The position numbers and the translations under genes are program-made. Below, one piece after another: positions 1 through 8,581 of a stretch of DNA of 32,721 nt. The stretch's first letter is position 1. Every line of letters starts with the position of its first letter. This DNA is from Robiginitomaculum sp. (GTDB taxonomy: Bacteria > Pseudomonadota > Alphaproteobacteria > Caulobacterales > Maricaulaceae), in the NCBI GenBank assembly GCA_021776675.1, contig JAJFFM010000113.1, forward strand, positions 1 to 32,721, given 5' to 3'. The notes below the pieces were generated by a model. It was not told where the DNA came from. It saw only the letters and a program-made list of their open reading frames with translations, and made no database searches.

Positions 1-123
1 ACTTTCACACAACCTGCAACCAATACGGATTGCACGGGCAGTGTTTGTACTGTCAGCTTAACCGGCGCTACTTTAACCGCTGGTTCTACGGGTACAATTA
101 CGATCCGGGCATTAGTGCAGTAG
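1..123 (+). CDS. C-terminal end of a secreted DUF11-like/surface repeat protein (5' truncated)
   Basis: Frame 1 is open from the first base to a TAG at 121-123 and encodes 40 residues. They are rich in Thr, Ser and Gly (ending in TGTITIRALVQ), with two cysteines close together. The composition and beta-strand-like ending resemble the last strand of an Ig-like or DUF11-type extracellular domain. The next gene downstream also carries such domains, so the two probably form a surface-protein pair. The start lies outside the window, so length and full domain content are unknown. The family call rests on composition and context. Confidence 0.6.
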   Translation, partial: TFTQPATNTDCTGSVCTVSLTGATLTAGSTGTITIRALVQ

Positions 124-151
124 GATGCATTAGGCCAGGTACAATTTAACT

Positions 152-175
152 TCTGCGGCAATTCATTGCCGCAGA
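152..175. promoter_or_regulatory. Perfect 10-bp inverted repeat (hairpin 1 upstream of the large surface protein)
   Basis: TCTGCGGCAA and TTGCCGCAGA flank a 4-nt loop (TTCA). The hairpin begins 28 bases after the stop of the upstream gene. No T-tract follows on either strand, so a simple intrinsic terminator is not supported. An mRNA processing or 3'-end-stabilising hairpin, or an operator, are alternatives. Confidence 0.5.
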
Positions 176-206
176 TAATTACAAAAAGCATTTCATAAAA
201 GCTCGG

Positions 207-229
207 CACCAAACGTAACCCGTTTGGTG
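207..229. promoter_or_regulatory. Perfect 9-bp inverted repeat (hairpin 2, just upstream of the RBS)
   Basis: CACCAAACG and CGTTTGGTG flank the loop TAACC. It lies about 16 bases before the AGGA ribosome binding site of the 1714-residue protein and 31 bases after hairpin 1. It has no T-tract. Its position suggests control of the downstream gene (5'-UTR structure or operator), which is inference. Confidence 0.5.
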
Positions 230-252
230 ACACGGGCGAAATGTAGGACAAG

Positions 253-3200
253 ATGGTGAATAAGTGGGTCTTATCGTGGGTAAGATGCCTGATAGTTGTG
301 GCCTTTGGACTAACTGCTTTTCAAAGTAGTTTAGTTCAGGCTTCAACTCTTGGGCAGACAGTTACCAATGTTGCTTCCGTTGGGTATGATGAACCCGGCG
401 GTGGGCATACGACTGTGCTCACAAACCAGGCGGTTTTTGTAATTGAAGCCGCGCGCACCGAATCTACCATACAATTTTTTAAATACTCCCCCAATGCGCC
501 CGATGCTATTAATGTACAGATAAATGGATCGGATTTTGCGTCTACAGCTCATGTTTCAGGCCCGTTTTTCGCTATTCCAGCCCCAGAGCAAGTAGTTGGA
601 AAGCCCACAAACTTTAACAGCCCAATAGCTCTAATTCCGACGAGTACATATTTTAGCGGCGAACTTATTTTCATACGTGTGCGCGATTTAGGGCAAAACG
701 GCGATCCAAACAGGATTGAAACCGTCATCACCACCATTATCACCTCTGAAGGCGACGAAGTTTGTCTTAGATTGTACGAATCCGGCCCAGATACAGGTGA
801 ATTTTGGGCTTGGATACCATCTACCCGAGATCCGACCCCTATTAATGACAAATTCCTAACGACAATTCAAGATACAATCTTAACGACAACTTATACTGAT
901 AGTTTCGACAGCACGGAAGTTTCAATAGATACGGCCTTGGTTGACCCGTATGGCCGTGTTTTTAACGGGGTTACCGGTGATTTTGTCGACAATGTTCGTG
1001 TAACCCTCATAAATGCAGCCACCAACCAACCTGCAATTGTGTATGGCGTCGATGGCATTTTCGAATATCCAAATAGTGTCCTCACAGGTCAAGATACCAC
1101 CGATGCGAGCGGTTTTGCTTATGATATCAGGCCCGGCGAATTTCGGTTTCCGCTTGTTGCACTCGGCGAGTATTATGTGCGTGTAGAGCCACCCGAGGGC
1201 TTCTCATTTGCCTCATCTTTAAGCACTGCCGACTTTGTCAGCCTTACAAATGCACCATTTGTCATCGAAAATGATGCGTCCTACGGTCGTAATTTTACCT
1301 TGAACGGCTCTGGGCCCTTAAATTTTGACATTCCCCTGGACGCTGAAACGGACTTTGTCATTTCTAAATCGTCGGAAATACGCAGCGGTGATGTTGGTGA
1401 TTTCATACCCTATACGGTCACAATAGAGAACCGTGGCCATGCTGGTGCGCCCCTGATTATGGTCGATACTTTGCCGCGCGGATTTAGATATGTTAAGGGC
1501 TCTAGCAGGATTGACAAGCAAGCCACAACAGACCCAGAAATATCCGCGAGCGGTAGAAATCTCATATACCGTCCCGGTATTTTGCGCGCAGGCGAAGCGC
1601 TCACGCTCACCTATGTCTTGGAAATTGGCGCAGGAGCCGGCATAGGAACAGGGGCTAGCGAAGCTATAAACTCCGTTGTCGCTGTCGACGGCAACGGCGA
1701 TAATATTTCAAATATTGCACGAGCAAGCATAATATTGCGAGAAGACTTACTGCGCACCACAAGCACATTAATCGGGCGCATTGCAGAAAATGCCTGCGTC
1801 AACGATGAAAGCGGGGCAAGAAAAATCTCTAAGGGCACAGGCGTAAAGGGCGTGCGTTTGTATATGGAAACCGGCGCATATGCGATTACGGATGAGGATG
1901 GTCTGTACAATTTTGGCGGTATTAAAGTCGGCACTCATGTCGTGCAAATTGACGAGGAAACCCTCCCTGACGGCTATGAGGTTATGATGTGCGAGCAAAG
2001 CACACGCTACGCGGGAAAACCAAACTCCAAGTTCATAGAAATTCAAGGCGGGGGCATCTGGCGAGCCAATTTTTATCTTAAAAATAACGGTACAGGCAAG
2101 GTAGAACAAGCTGAGGCCGTATTTAACGACCAAACCGAATACAAAGATTATAACCAAGAGTGGTTGGACGACCAAACACCAGAACCTGATTGGGTATATC
2201 CCAGCCCCGTCCGCACCCCGTCTACGCCTTCCGTTAACATTGGTATTAAACATGCGCCCGGTCAAAAAATTACACTCATGCTCAACGGCACGAAAGTACC
2301 ACAGGTTAATTTTGAGGCCCGAGATAGCAATGCGGCGCGCACCGTCATGATGAGCCGGTGGCGGGGTGTAGATATCCTTGAAGGGGACAATAGGTTCGAG
2401 GCTATCATAAATGACAGTTCAGGCGGGGTTGAACCGATCCTGAAGCGCAACATTCATTTCGCTAAAAACATCGCGCGGGCAATTCCCTTGCCTGATCAAT
2501 CGATTCTGGTCGCAGATGGGCGAACGACGCCAATATTGGCGGTTAGGCTGGAAGACGAGACAGGAAGAGCAGTCCATGCAGGGCGAATTGCTCAAATAGA
2601 CATTCCCGCCCCCTACAGGTTGTACAATAAATCACGGCTTGAGGGCGATGAGGCGTTATTATCTCCAGATTCTGCTAGAGCGAACGTCGTTGCTGGTGTC
2701 GACGGCATTGCTCGTATTGAGCTGGAGCCGACATTGCAAACGGGCAAAGTTACGATCGTAGTTACCTTGGATAATGGCCGAAAACTCGAGCTATTTATGT
2801 ATCTGGAGCCGGAAAAACGCGATTGGATTATTGTCGGTTTAGCAGAAGGCAGCGCCGCCTATAACAGCCTCGAAAATAAATCCGTGGCGCTATTGGCCGG
2901 TGCTAAGGACGATTTACACACGGATGGCCGCGTGGCTTTCTTTGCCAAAGGCCTCATTAAAGGCGACTGGCTTTTAACGCTCGCCGTAGACACGGACAAG
3001 AGGCGCGGCAACCGCGATAGCGACTTTAGGACAGAGATCGATCCTAACGCTTATTACACGCTATACGGTGACCGTTCCTACACGTCTATCGAAGCTGCAA
3101 GCCGATATCCCGTCTATATCAAGTTAGAAAAAAAGAGCTTCTATGCCATGTTCGGCGATTTTAACACCAACATTACCGAAGGTAAATTGACCCGCTATAA

Positions 3201-5397
3201 CCGCCATTTATCGGGGGTAAAATCGGAATATATCGGCGAAAGCTTTCAAGCAATTGGCTACGGCGCCGAGACAAATCAGGGCTTTGCCAAAGACGAAATA
3301 GCTGCGGACGGCACTAGCGGCCCGTACCAATTATCCAATACACACATTCTTGCAAACTCGGAAACCATCACCATCGAGACCCGCGACCGGGTTCGGGCTG
3401 ATGCCATTTTGGACAGCCGGAAATTGATCCGACATCTCGATTACACTTTGGATAATTTAACCGGTGAGCTTATATTCCGCTTGCCTGTGGATGTATCTGA
3501 TAGCGGGTTTAACCCCAATGTGATCGTGGTTGATTACGAGACATCTAGCGATTCTGAACGTAATTTGTCTTATGGTGGACGTATCCAAAAACAAATAATG
3601 GATGGCCGTGTGCAAATAGGCTCCACCTTTGTTCATGAAGGCGGTAACGGCAACCAGTCTGGCGGCAAGTCCGATATGATCGGCGCAGAAATTATTGCGC
3701 AGTTGGGGGCAGGCACTGTGTTGCGCGGTGAATTTGCCACAACCCGCACAAAGCAAAGTTCTGATGATGATTATCAATCTGCAAATGCTTTTTTAGCAGA
3801 GGTCAACCATACCAGTGAAAAACTCAATATAGGCGCCTATGTGCGCTCTGAAGAGGCTGGATACGGCCTGCGTCAACGCAGCACGTCCACAAGCGATGTA
3901 CGGCGCTATGGGGCAAATGTGGACTATAAGTTCGGTGAAATTGTCGATGAGAAAACTGGTCGTCGAGGCAGCCGAAACATCGTTGCCAGCCTATACAAAG
4001 AAGACAATTTGGGCACGGGTAATTCGCGCACACTTTCAGAAGTAAGCGTTAATCAGGAAAGCGAAAAAATATCTGGTTCGGTCGGTCTTCGCTCGGTTAA
4101 TGACAAAAACACAGGCGGAAATGACAAGGATTCTATCCTTGCCCTCCTCAGCGCACGTTTCACCCTGCCAAAGCACGGTATGACCTTCCAGGCGAGCCAT
4201 GAGCAACCTCTGAGCGGTAAAAGCGATGTTGGAGACTTCCCTCAGCGTACCCGCTTATCCATGGAAAAAACCATTACCGACAAGGCCAGTGTACAAATTA
4301 GCCATGATATTCTTAACGGCAGCAATGGTAAGGGGCAAAATACATCCATTGGTGTTAATTATAAGCCTTGGGCTGGCACGGAGCTATCCGCAGGCACCGA
4401 TATGATTACCTCCGATAGCGGTAGGCGCCTGGGCGCAACTATTGGCCTTGATCAACAAATCCAATTAACACCAAAATGGAGCACATCTTTCGGCATGACC
4501 AATAGGCGCATTTTTGGCGGCGGTGATGTCATCGAAACCGTCGCACCGGATGCTGCCATATCAAGCCTCGAAGTCAACGAATCCTATCTCGCAGGCTATG
4601 CGGGTCTTGGATACCGTACCGAAAACACCAGCGTATCGACCCGTATCGAAGTGCGTGATGCCGTATCTTCAGAATCCGTAATCGCAAGTGTGGCGGCGGC
4701 CCGCGAATTGTCCGAAAAGCTTTCCTTTGCGGGGGCCGTACGCGCAAATTTCAGAAATCAGGACATAATCTCCACCAATAGTCCAACAATAACCCCTACA
4801 GGCGATACGACTGGCAGTTCTACGACTGGCAGTTCTACAAGTGGGTTATCCGGCAAATCAACACGCATTGACGGACGCATTGGCACCGCATGGCGTCCTC
4901 GCAACAATGATAAATTAGTAGTCTTAAATCGTTTGGACATCGGCCTTGACGATAGCTTATCCGGTACCAAGACAACTAAAATCGTCAATAATTTGACGGC
5001 CAATACGATGATAAATGAACGCTGGCAATTGGCCGGGCATTACGGCGTGAAACATGTGAAAACCAAATTTGAGGGTGCCAGTTATAGCAGTTTCTCACAT
5101 CTTGCGGGCGCAGAAACCCGACTTGATATCACCGAACGTATTGATATTGGGCTGCAAGGCTCTGTGCTGTACGGACATGGCACTGATAGCCTTAGCTATT
5201 CTTACGGTCCGTCCATAGGTGTCTCGCCCGCGGATAATGTATGGCTGAGCTTAGGTTATAATGTCAAAGGGTATGTAGACCGCGATTTCTCTGCCGCCGA
5301 ATACAGCCAAAAAGGTGCTTATCTGAAATTCCGCTTTAAATTTGACCAAAATTCGGCGCGCGGGCTGTTAAATATGATCTCGCCCTCTAGTAATTAA
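253..5397 (+). CDS. Large exported surface protein: DUF11-like and SdrD-B-like domains with a C-terminal beta-barrel-like region
   Basis: This 1714-residue protein starts at an ATG preceded by AGGA. It has a Sec signal peptide with likely cleavage after VQA, near residue 31. An N-terminal region of about 330 residues is followed by a DUF11-like domain (FIPYTVTIENRG, TLPRGFRYVKGSSRI). Next comes an SdrD-B/carboxypeptidase-regulatory-like domain with the typical DEDGLYNFGGI pattern, around residues 500-600. Further Ig-like segments lead into a C-terminal half, from about residue 860, of alternating amphipathic strands with many Tyr, Gly and Arg. It ends in YLKFRFKF, which resembles an outer-membrane beta-barrel. 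Such fusions occur in sphingomonads and other alphaproteobacteria without a defined function. Adhesion or export of a partner, perhaps the upstream DUF11-like protein, is possible. I did not recognise a specific gene name. Confidence 0.75.
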   Translation: MVNKWVLSWVRCLIVVAFGLTAFQSSLVQASTLGQTVTNVASVGYDEPGGGHTTVLTNQAVFVIEAARTESTIQFFKYSPNAPDAINVQINGSDFASTAHVSGPFFAIPAPEQVVGKPTNFNSPIALIPTSTYFSGELIFIRVRDLGQNGDPNRIETVITTIITSEGDEVCLRLYESGPDTGEFWAWIPSTRDPTPINDKFLTTIQDTILTTTYTDSFDSTEVSIDTALVDPYGRVFNGVTGDFVDNVRVTLINAATNQPAIVYGVDGIFEYPNSVLTGQDTTDASGFAYDIRPGEFRFPLVALGEYYVRVEPPEGFSFASSLSTADFVSLTNAPFVIENDASYGRNFTLNGSGPLNFDIPLDAETDFVISKSSEIRSGDVGDFIPYTVTIENRGHAGAPLIMVDTLPRGFRYVKGSSRIDKQATTDPEISASGRNLIYRPGILRAGEALTLTYVLEIGAGAGIGTGASEAINSVVAVDGNGDNISNIARASIILREDLLRTTSTLIGRIAENACVNDESGARKISKGTGVKGVRLYMETGAYAITDEDGLYNFGGIKVGTHVVQIDEETLPDGYEVMMCEQSTRYAGKPNSKFIEIQGGGIWRANFYLKNNGTGKVEQAEAVFNDQTEYKDYNQEWLDDQTPEPDWVYPSPVRTPSTPSVNIGIKHAPGQKITLMLNGTKVPQVNFEARDSNAARTVMMSRWRGVDILEGDNRFEAIINDSSGGVEPILKRNIHFAKNIARAIPLPDQSILVADGRTTPILAVRLEDETGRAVHAGRIAQIDIPAPYRLYNKSRLEGDEALLSPDSARANVVAGVDGIARIELEPTLQTGKVTIVVTLDNGRKLELFMYLEPEKRDWIIVGLAEGSAAYNSLENKSVALLAGAKDDLHTDGRVAFFAKGLIKGDWLLTLAVDTDKRRGNRDSDFRTEIDPNAYYTLYGDRSYTSIEAASRYPVYIKLEKKSFYAMFGDFNTNITEGKLTRYNRHLSGVKSEYIGESFQAIGYGAETNQGFAKDEIAADGTSGPYQLSNTHILANSETITIETRDRVRADAILDSRKLIRHLDYTLDNLTGELIFRLPVDVSDSGFNPNVIVVDYETSSDSERNLSYGGRIQKQIMDGRVQIGSTFVHEGGNGNQSGGKSDMIGAEIIAQLGAGTVLRGEFATTRTKQSSDDDYQSANAFLAEVNHTSEKLNIGAYVRSEEAGYGLRQRSTSTSDVRRYGANVDYKFGEIVDEKTGRRGSRNIVASLYKEDNLGTGNSRTLSEVSVNQESEKISGSVGLRSVNDKNTGGNDKDSILALLSARFTLPKHGMTFQASHEQPLSGKSDVGDFPQRTRLSMEKTITDKASVQISHDILNGSNGKGQNTSIGVNYKPWAGTELSAGTDMITSDSGRRLGATIGLDQQIQLTPKWSTSFGMTNRRIFGGGDVIETVAPDAAISSLEVNESYLAGYAGLGYRTENTSVSTRIEVRDAVSSESVIASVAAARELSEKLSFAGAVRANFRNQDIISTNSPTITPTGDTTGSSTTGSSTSGLSGKSTRIDGRIGTAWRPRNNDKLVVLNRLDIGLDDSLSGTKTTKIVNNLTANTMINERWQLAGHYGVKHVKTKFEGASYSSFSHLAGAETRLDITERIDIGLQGSVLYGHGTDSLSYSYGPSIGVSPADNVWLSLGYNVKGYVDRDFSAAEYSQKGAYLKFRFKFDQNSARGLLNMISPSSN
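4807..4836 (+). repeat. Two perfect 15-bp tandem repeats (TTGSS linker)
   Basis: ACGACTGGCAGTTCT occurs twice in tandem inside the large surface gene and encodes a Thr/Gly/Ser-rich linker (TTGSS twice, then a degenerate copy). It probably forms a flexible loop between strands of the barrel-like region. In-frame 15-bp units can change in number by slippage without breaking the reading frame. Confidence 0.85.
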
Positions 5398-5446
5398 AAG
5401 TGGCAAGCAGCAGCGGTAGCTGGTCTTAACTTCGCCTAAATAACAA

Positions 5447-6511
5447 CTAAGGTTTAATCACAAAACTATGGGTTTGACCCGTAACGGTTTGGTTTTCTAA
5501 CATACCGCCAACAGTCATGAATTTTCTACCACCCAAATGCACAAGTGCACGGTGATCCATCGTGGCGACATTTTTGTCTGCAAATACGGTATATTTATCA
5601 GCACTAATATCATAGCCCCACACATGTGCGCTAGGGCTGCTTGGTACTTTATCATACCCTATTCCGTTATAATTATACGGATTATCAGATCCTCCCGCGA
5701 ATATAATCATATTGGCTTCTGGCCATCCTGTTGCCGCCATTCGGTAATTACCTTTGTCTGGTAATTGCGGTAATTTACGCCATGCAATCACTGCGGGGTC
5801 AGCACCGTCAATATCACCGCGCCAACACGCATTAATATCCTCAAAAGTCCGCCGCGCGTCCGATGATTTAGGCGGCACAATCTGTACGCCATCGCAAATC
5901 ACCATAACGTCCTTTACAATACCGCCTGCATGGCCAAATACGGGCGCGCCGGGCCAATCTGTAGCGGGTGTCCATATATCGTTCTGAGTGTCGTATATCT
6001 GGACATTGACGACATTATCATCCTTGTGCCAGCCCGAGACCAGATAAATATAACGGTCTTGGTAAGTAAGGGATACGCTATCATCCACAGGCACAGGCAT
6101 ATCGGCTGCGCGGCTGTAGGTTTGCGCTTTTACATCATAAGCCCAAACTTCCGGCATGGAAATCTCCGACCCATCTTCTGCAACCGTATAGCCGCCGAGT
6201 ACATAGATAGTATCACCAATGACCTGCGCCGTAGAAGCCAACCGCCCAATACCGTCCGGTAGTGGCGCAATAGTTTCGCAAGTATTTTTCGCTAAATCAC
6301 AAGCATAAGCCGCAGCAGTGACATCCCGCCAAGTCTTGCCCGCACCCAAACCGGTAAAACTATACACCGTCTGTGTCCCAGCGTGATAAGCAACGGCATT
6401 ATTAGATACTGGTTCTGGCAACTGGAAGCTAGGTAATTGGGTTGCACTATCGGTACAGCCTATTAAGAATATGCCAAATATAAGCGGTAAAAATTTACGC
6501 CCCATCATCAT
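5447..6511 (-). CDS. Kelch-repeat lipoprotein
   Basis: This 354-residue protein has a lipoprotein signal with the lipobox LIGC (Cys19). The mature part shows kelch-type blades, each with a glycine pair and later Tyr/Trp residues (IYVLGGYT...VWAYD, YLVSGWHK...IYDTQNDIW, IIFAGGSDN...VWGYD, FMTVGGM). It should be a six-bladed beta-propeller anchored in the envelope. Related families include NanM-like sialate mutarotases and galactose-oxidase-like propellers, but no activity can be assigned. The gene overlaps the upstream TerB-like gene by 4 bp (ATGA), so translation is probably coupled. Three ATG codons are in tandem. The GGGG-rich Shine-Dalgarno fits the third best, which would shorten the protein by two residues. 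Confidence 0.8.
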   Translation of the reverse strand: MMMGRKFLPLIFGIFLIGCTDSATQLPSFQLPEPVSNNAVAYHAGTQTVYSFTGLGAGKTWRDVTAAAYACDLAKNTCETIAPLPDGIGRLASTAQVIGDTIYVLGGYTVAEDGSEISMPEVWAYDVKAQTYSRAADMPVPVDDSVSLTYQDRYIYLVSGWHKDDNVVNVQIYDTQNDIWTPATDWPGAPVFGHAGGIVKDVMVICDGVQIVPPKSSDARRTFEDINACWRGDIDGADPAVIAWRKLPQLPDKGNYRMAATGWPEANMIIFAGGSDNPYNYNGIGYDKVPSSPSAHVWGYDISADKYTVFADKNVATMDHRALVHLGGRKFMTVGGMLENQTVTGQTHSFVIKP

Positions 6512-7047
6512 ACCCCTAACCCCAATCTTTCGCGCACTTTCTCAATAAAGGCGCGTTGTTCATCATTTGGCTCTCCGTCTGCATGAGATATTTTTCTTAG
6601 CATATCTGACAAATCATCTGCCTCCGCGCGGTTAATTGCCTTGGACAATATATTGGTCATAGGCATCAAAGTTGTATCAGGTTGCGATAAATCTTTCACC
6701 GCCCAGCGCATTTGGGTTAAAAGCTCGTCCGCTTCAACCGCAGAGATTTTCATATAGGACTTCAGCGTGGCAATAATGCGGCTGGTGGATGCGCCGCTGA
6801 TCAAACCTTCATGTTCATTTGCATATTCGGACAATTTAGCAGCGCTGACCATAAGCACGGTTGCGGCTTCCATAGGGTTGTCGATTAAATCTATGCCGCG
6901 CTTACTGGCCTTGCTTGTAAACCGCATACGGCGCGGCATATTACGCAAAGTATTGGCCGCTTTCGTCACTTCATTAACACCGCGAGCAGCCCTACTCACC
7001 CAAAAGATAGCGGTGGCGACGGCGATGATAATCCCAATTATGTGCAT
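6508..7047 (-). CDS. TerB-like protein with an N-terminal membrane anchor
   Basis: The ORF track begins at 7104, but the ATG at 7047 is preceded by AAGGAAG at good spacing and opens directly into a hydrophobic segment (MHIIGIIIAVATAIFWV). I therefore call a 179-residue protein. One N-terminal membrane helix is followed by a helical cytoplasmic or periplasmic part. The C-terminal region (ADDLSDMLRKISHADGEP then RAFIEKVRERLGL) looks like a TerB/DjlA-type tellurite-resistance helical domain with acidic metal-binding character. The family is known from tellurite or stress loci, but its biochemical role is unclear. The 4-bp overlap with the kelch lipoprotein implies an envelope-associated two-gene unit. 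The TerB assignment is by eye and moderate. Confidence 0.6.
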   Translation of the reverse strand: MHIIGIIIAVATAIFWVSRAARGVNEVTKAANTLRNMPRRMRFTSKASKRGIDLIDNPMEAATVLMVSAAKLSEYANEHEGLISGASTSRIIATLKSYMKISAVEADELLTQMRWAVKDLSQPDTTLMPMTNILSKAINRAEADDLSDMLRKISHADGEPNDEQRAFIEKVRERLGLGV

Positions 7048-7232
7048 AGTCTTCCTTTTGCACGCAATATAGGGGGATTCTAACGGCAGGACAAGCGAGA
7101 GCATTTAATATGCATGGGTATTTGATGTTAAAATACTTGATGTGTGTAATAAGCATGCGTCTACGCACATGAAATTCAAATAGATGTAATGAAAGAAACG
7201 CGAAAGCACAGGTAAAAAGCTAAATTTGCTTA

Positions 7233-7538
7233 TTAAGCGGCTTCTGCGGCTTCAACTTCTTCAGACTTTTTGACCAAAGCACGTTTAATTTTTTTGGCTT
7301 TGTCGGTTAATTTTGCGTTTTTAGTATTCATAAGGAAACCATCGAGGCCACCCTTAAAATCAACTGTACGCAAAGATGCAGCGGTTACGCGCAATTTAAA
7401 CTTTTGACCCAAAACATCGGATGCCAAAGTGACATTGCACAAATTTGGCTCAAAACGGCGTCTAGTCCGCACTTTAGAGTGAGAAACATTATTTCCGCTC
7501 ATTGGGCCTGTACCCATAAGATCGCAACGACGTGCCAT
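7233..7538 (-). CDS. rpmB: 50S ribosomal protein L28
   Basis: This 101-residue protein has the diagnostic N-terminus MARRCDLMGTGPMSGNNVSH, the RRRFEPNLCNV segment, and an alphaproteobacterial-length C-terminal extension ending in an Ala/Glu-rich tail. L28 is a component of the large ribosomal subunit. The ATG is preceded by AAAGGA at about 7 bases. It appears monocistronic, with about 250 bases of AT-rich upstream DNA (7539-7791) that should carry its promoter. I could not pick a convincing -35/-10 pair there. Confidence 0.97.
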   Translation of the reverse strand: MARRCDLMGTGPMSGNNVSHSKVRTRRRFEPNLCNVTLASDVLGQKFKLRVTAASLRTVDFKGGLDGFLMNTKNAKLTDKAKKIKRALVKKSEEVEAAEAA

Positions 7539-7791
7539 GACAAAGTCCTTTAGTATTCTTTATTATTATTCTTTAATAGTATTAGGTTCGTATATCCGAG
7601 CACAGTTATACTAGCCCTGAAAACAAGTTTGCGGGACATAAACGCCTAATTCCCTAACGTCAAGCGGCGTTTTACGCAAAGCACATAGAAAAGCCCATAG
7701 AAACGCCGGCGCTATACCCAACCTTGTGCTAAATATGGTGTGGCATTAATCTTACCGTACTCTCTGCAAAGAGAATATCATGCGCATTGTA

Positions 7792-8580
7792 TCACGTGTT
7801 AATAAATATCTCTTTGAGACGAAGGCTGGTTTGCACTTTATATGCCCGACCAACGCGTAATTCCGCACCGCCTTGCAGCAGCAAATATTGTACACCTTTG
7901 CGCATATTTACCTCTTTAACCTTTAGAATATTGATAATGGTAGAGCGGTGTATGCGCTGAAATAAAGCCGTGTCCAACATGGCTTCAAAATGGTGCATAG
8001 TATCGCGAACAAAATGACTGCGGTCGTCCACCATATGTACGGTTACATAATCCCGAGACGCTTCGACCCATTCTATGGATTCCAAAGAGATTTTACGGTT
8101 GCGACCTCTATCTTTGATCCATAAGCCTGAATCCGGTTTGGACGGTACATTTTCCAAGCTCTGTGCCCGCAATTGCGCTAAAACGGAATTCAATTCCCCA
8201 ACCTTGTCCAAAGCTGTGCTGCGTTTTTGACGTTGTCGATAGCGGTCTAGCGCCTGCCCTAACCTGTCATTATTTACCGGCTTAAGAAGATAGTCCAATG
8301 CATTACGCTCGAACGCTTGCACGGCAAATTGGTTGAAAGCTGTAACAAAGATAACATCTATATTTAATGCCGATGCATAATCAGCCACGTCAAGTCCGTC
8401 CATGCCGGGCATATTGATGTCCAATAGAACCATATCGGGTGATAAATTGGTAAGCGCAGCAACCGCAGCATCTCCGTCTCTAGCTGTGCCAACAATGTCT
8501 ACATCCGTGTAACGTGCTAGCTTTATTTCGAGACGACGAATGGCCAGAGCCTCATCGTCGACGATTAATACTTTTATCAT
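7792..8580 (-). CDS. LytTR-family response regulator
   Basis: This 262-residue protein has an N-terminal receiver domain with acidic pocket residues D8/D9, the phospho-acceptor D54 in LLDINMPGMDG, and the conserved lysine in YLLKPV. A C-terminal LytTR DNA-binding domain follows (IEWVEASRDYVTVH, IHRSTIINI). It belongs to the LytR/AlgR/AgrA class. The gene starts 1 base after the stop of its partner kinase gene, so the two are cotranscribed and probably translationally coupled. LytTR regulators bind direct repeats near target promoters. The divergent TonB-receptor gene is a plausible target by context only. Confidence 0.93.
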   Translation of the reverse strand: MIKVLIVDDEALAIRRLEIKLARYTDVDIVGTARDGDAAVAALTNLSPDMVLLDINMPGMDGLDVADYASALNIDVIFVTAFNQFAVQAFERNALDYLLKPVNNDRLGQALDRYRQRQKRSTALDKVGELNSVLAQLRAQSLENVPSKPDSGLWIKDRGRNRKISLESIEWVEASRDYVTVHMVDDRSHFVRDTMHHFEAMLDTALFQRIHRSTIINILKVKEVNMRKGVQYLLLQGGAELRVGRAYKVQTSLRLKEIFINT

Positions 8581-8581
8581 A

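Noticed and set aside
1768-2265. 165-residue minus-strand ORF
   Set aside because: It lies wholly inside the large surface-protein gene on the opposite strand, with no RBS and no recognisable family; it is a shadow frame.
4807-4836. Possible CRISPR-like or satellite repeat
   Set aside because: Only two 15-bp coding copies without spacers; it is a Thr/Gly/Ser linker inside a gene.
7105-7232. Possible terminator or small RNA downstream of rpmB
   Set aside because: Only a short TGCGT-CT-ACGCA match is present, with a two-base loop and no T-tract.
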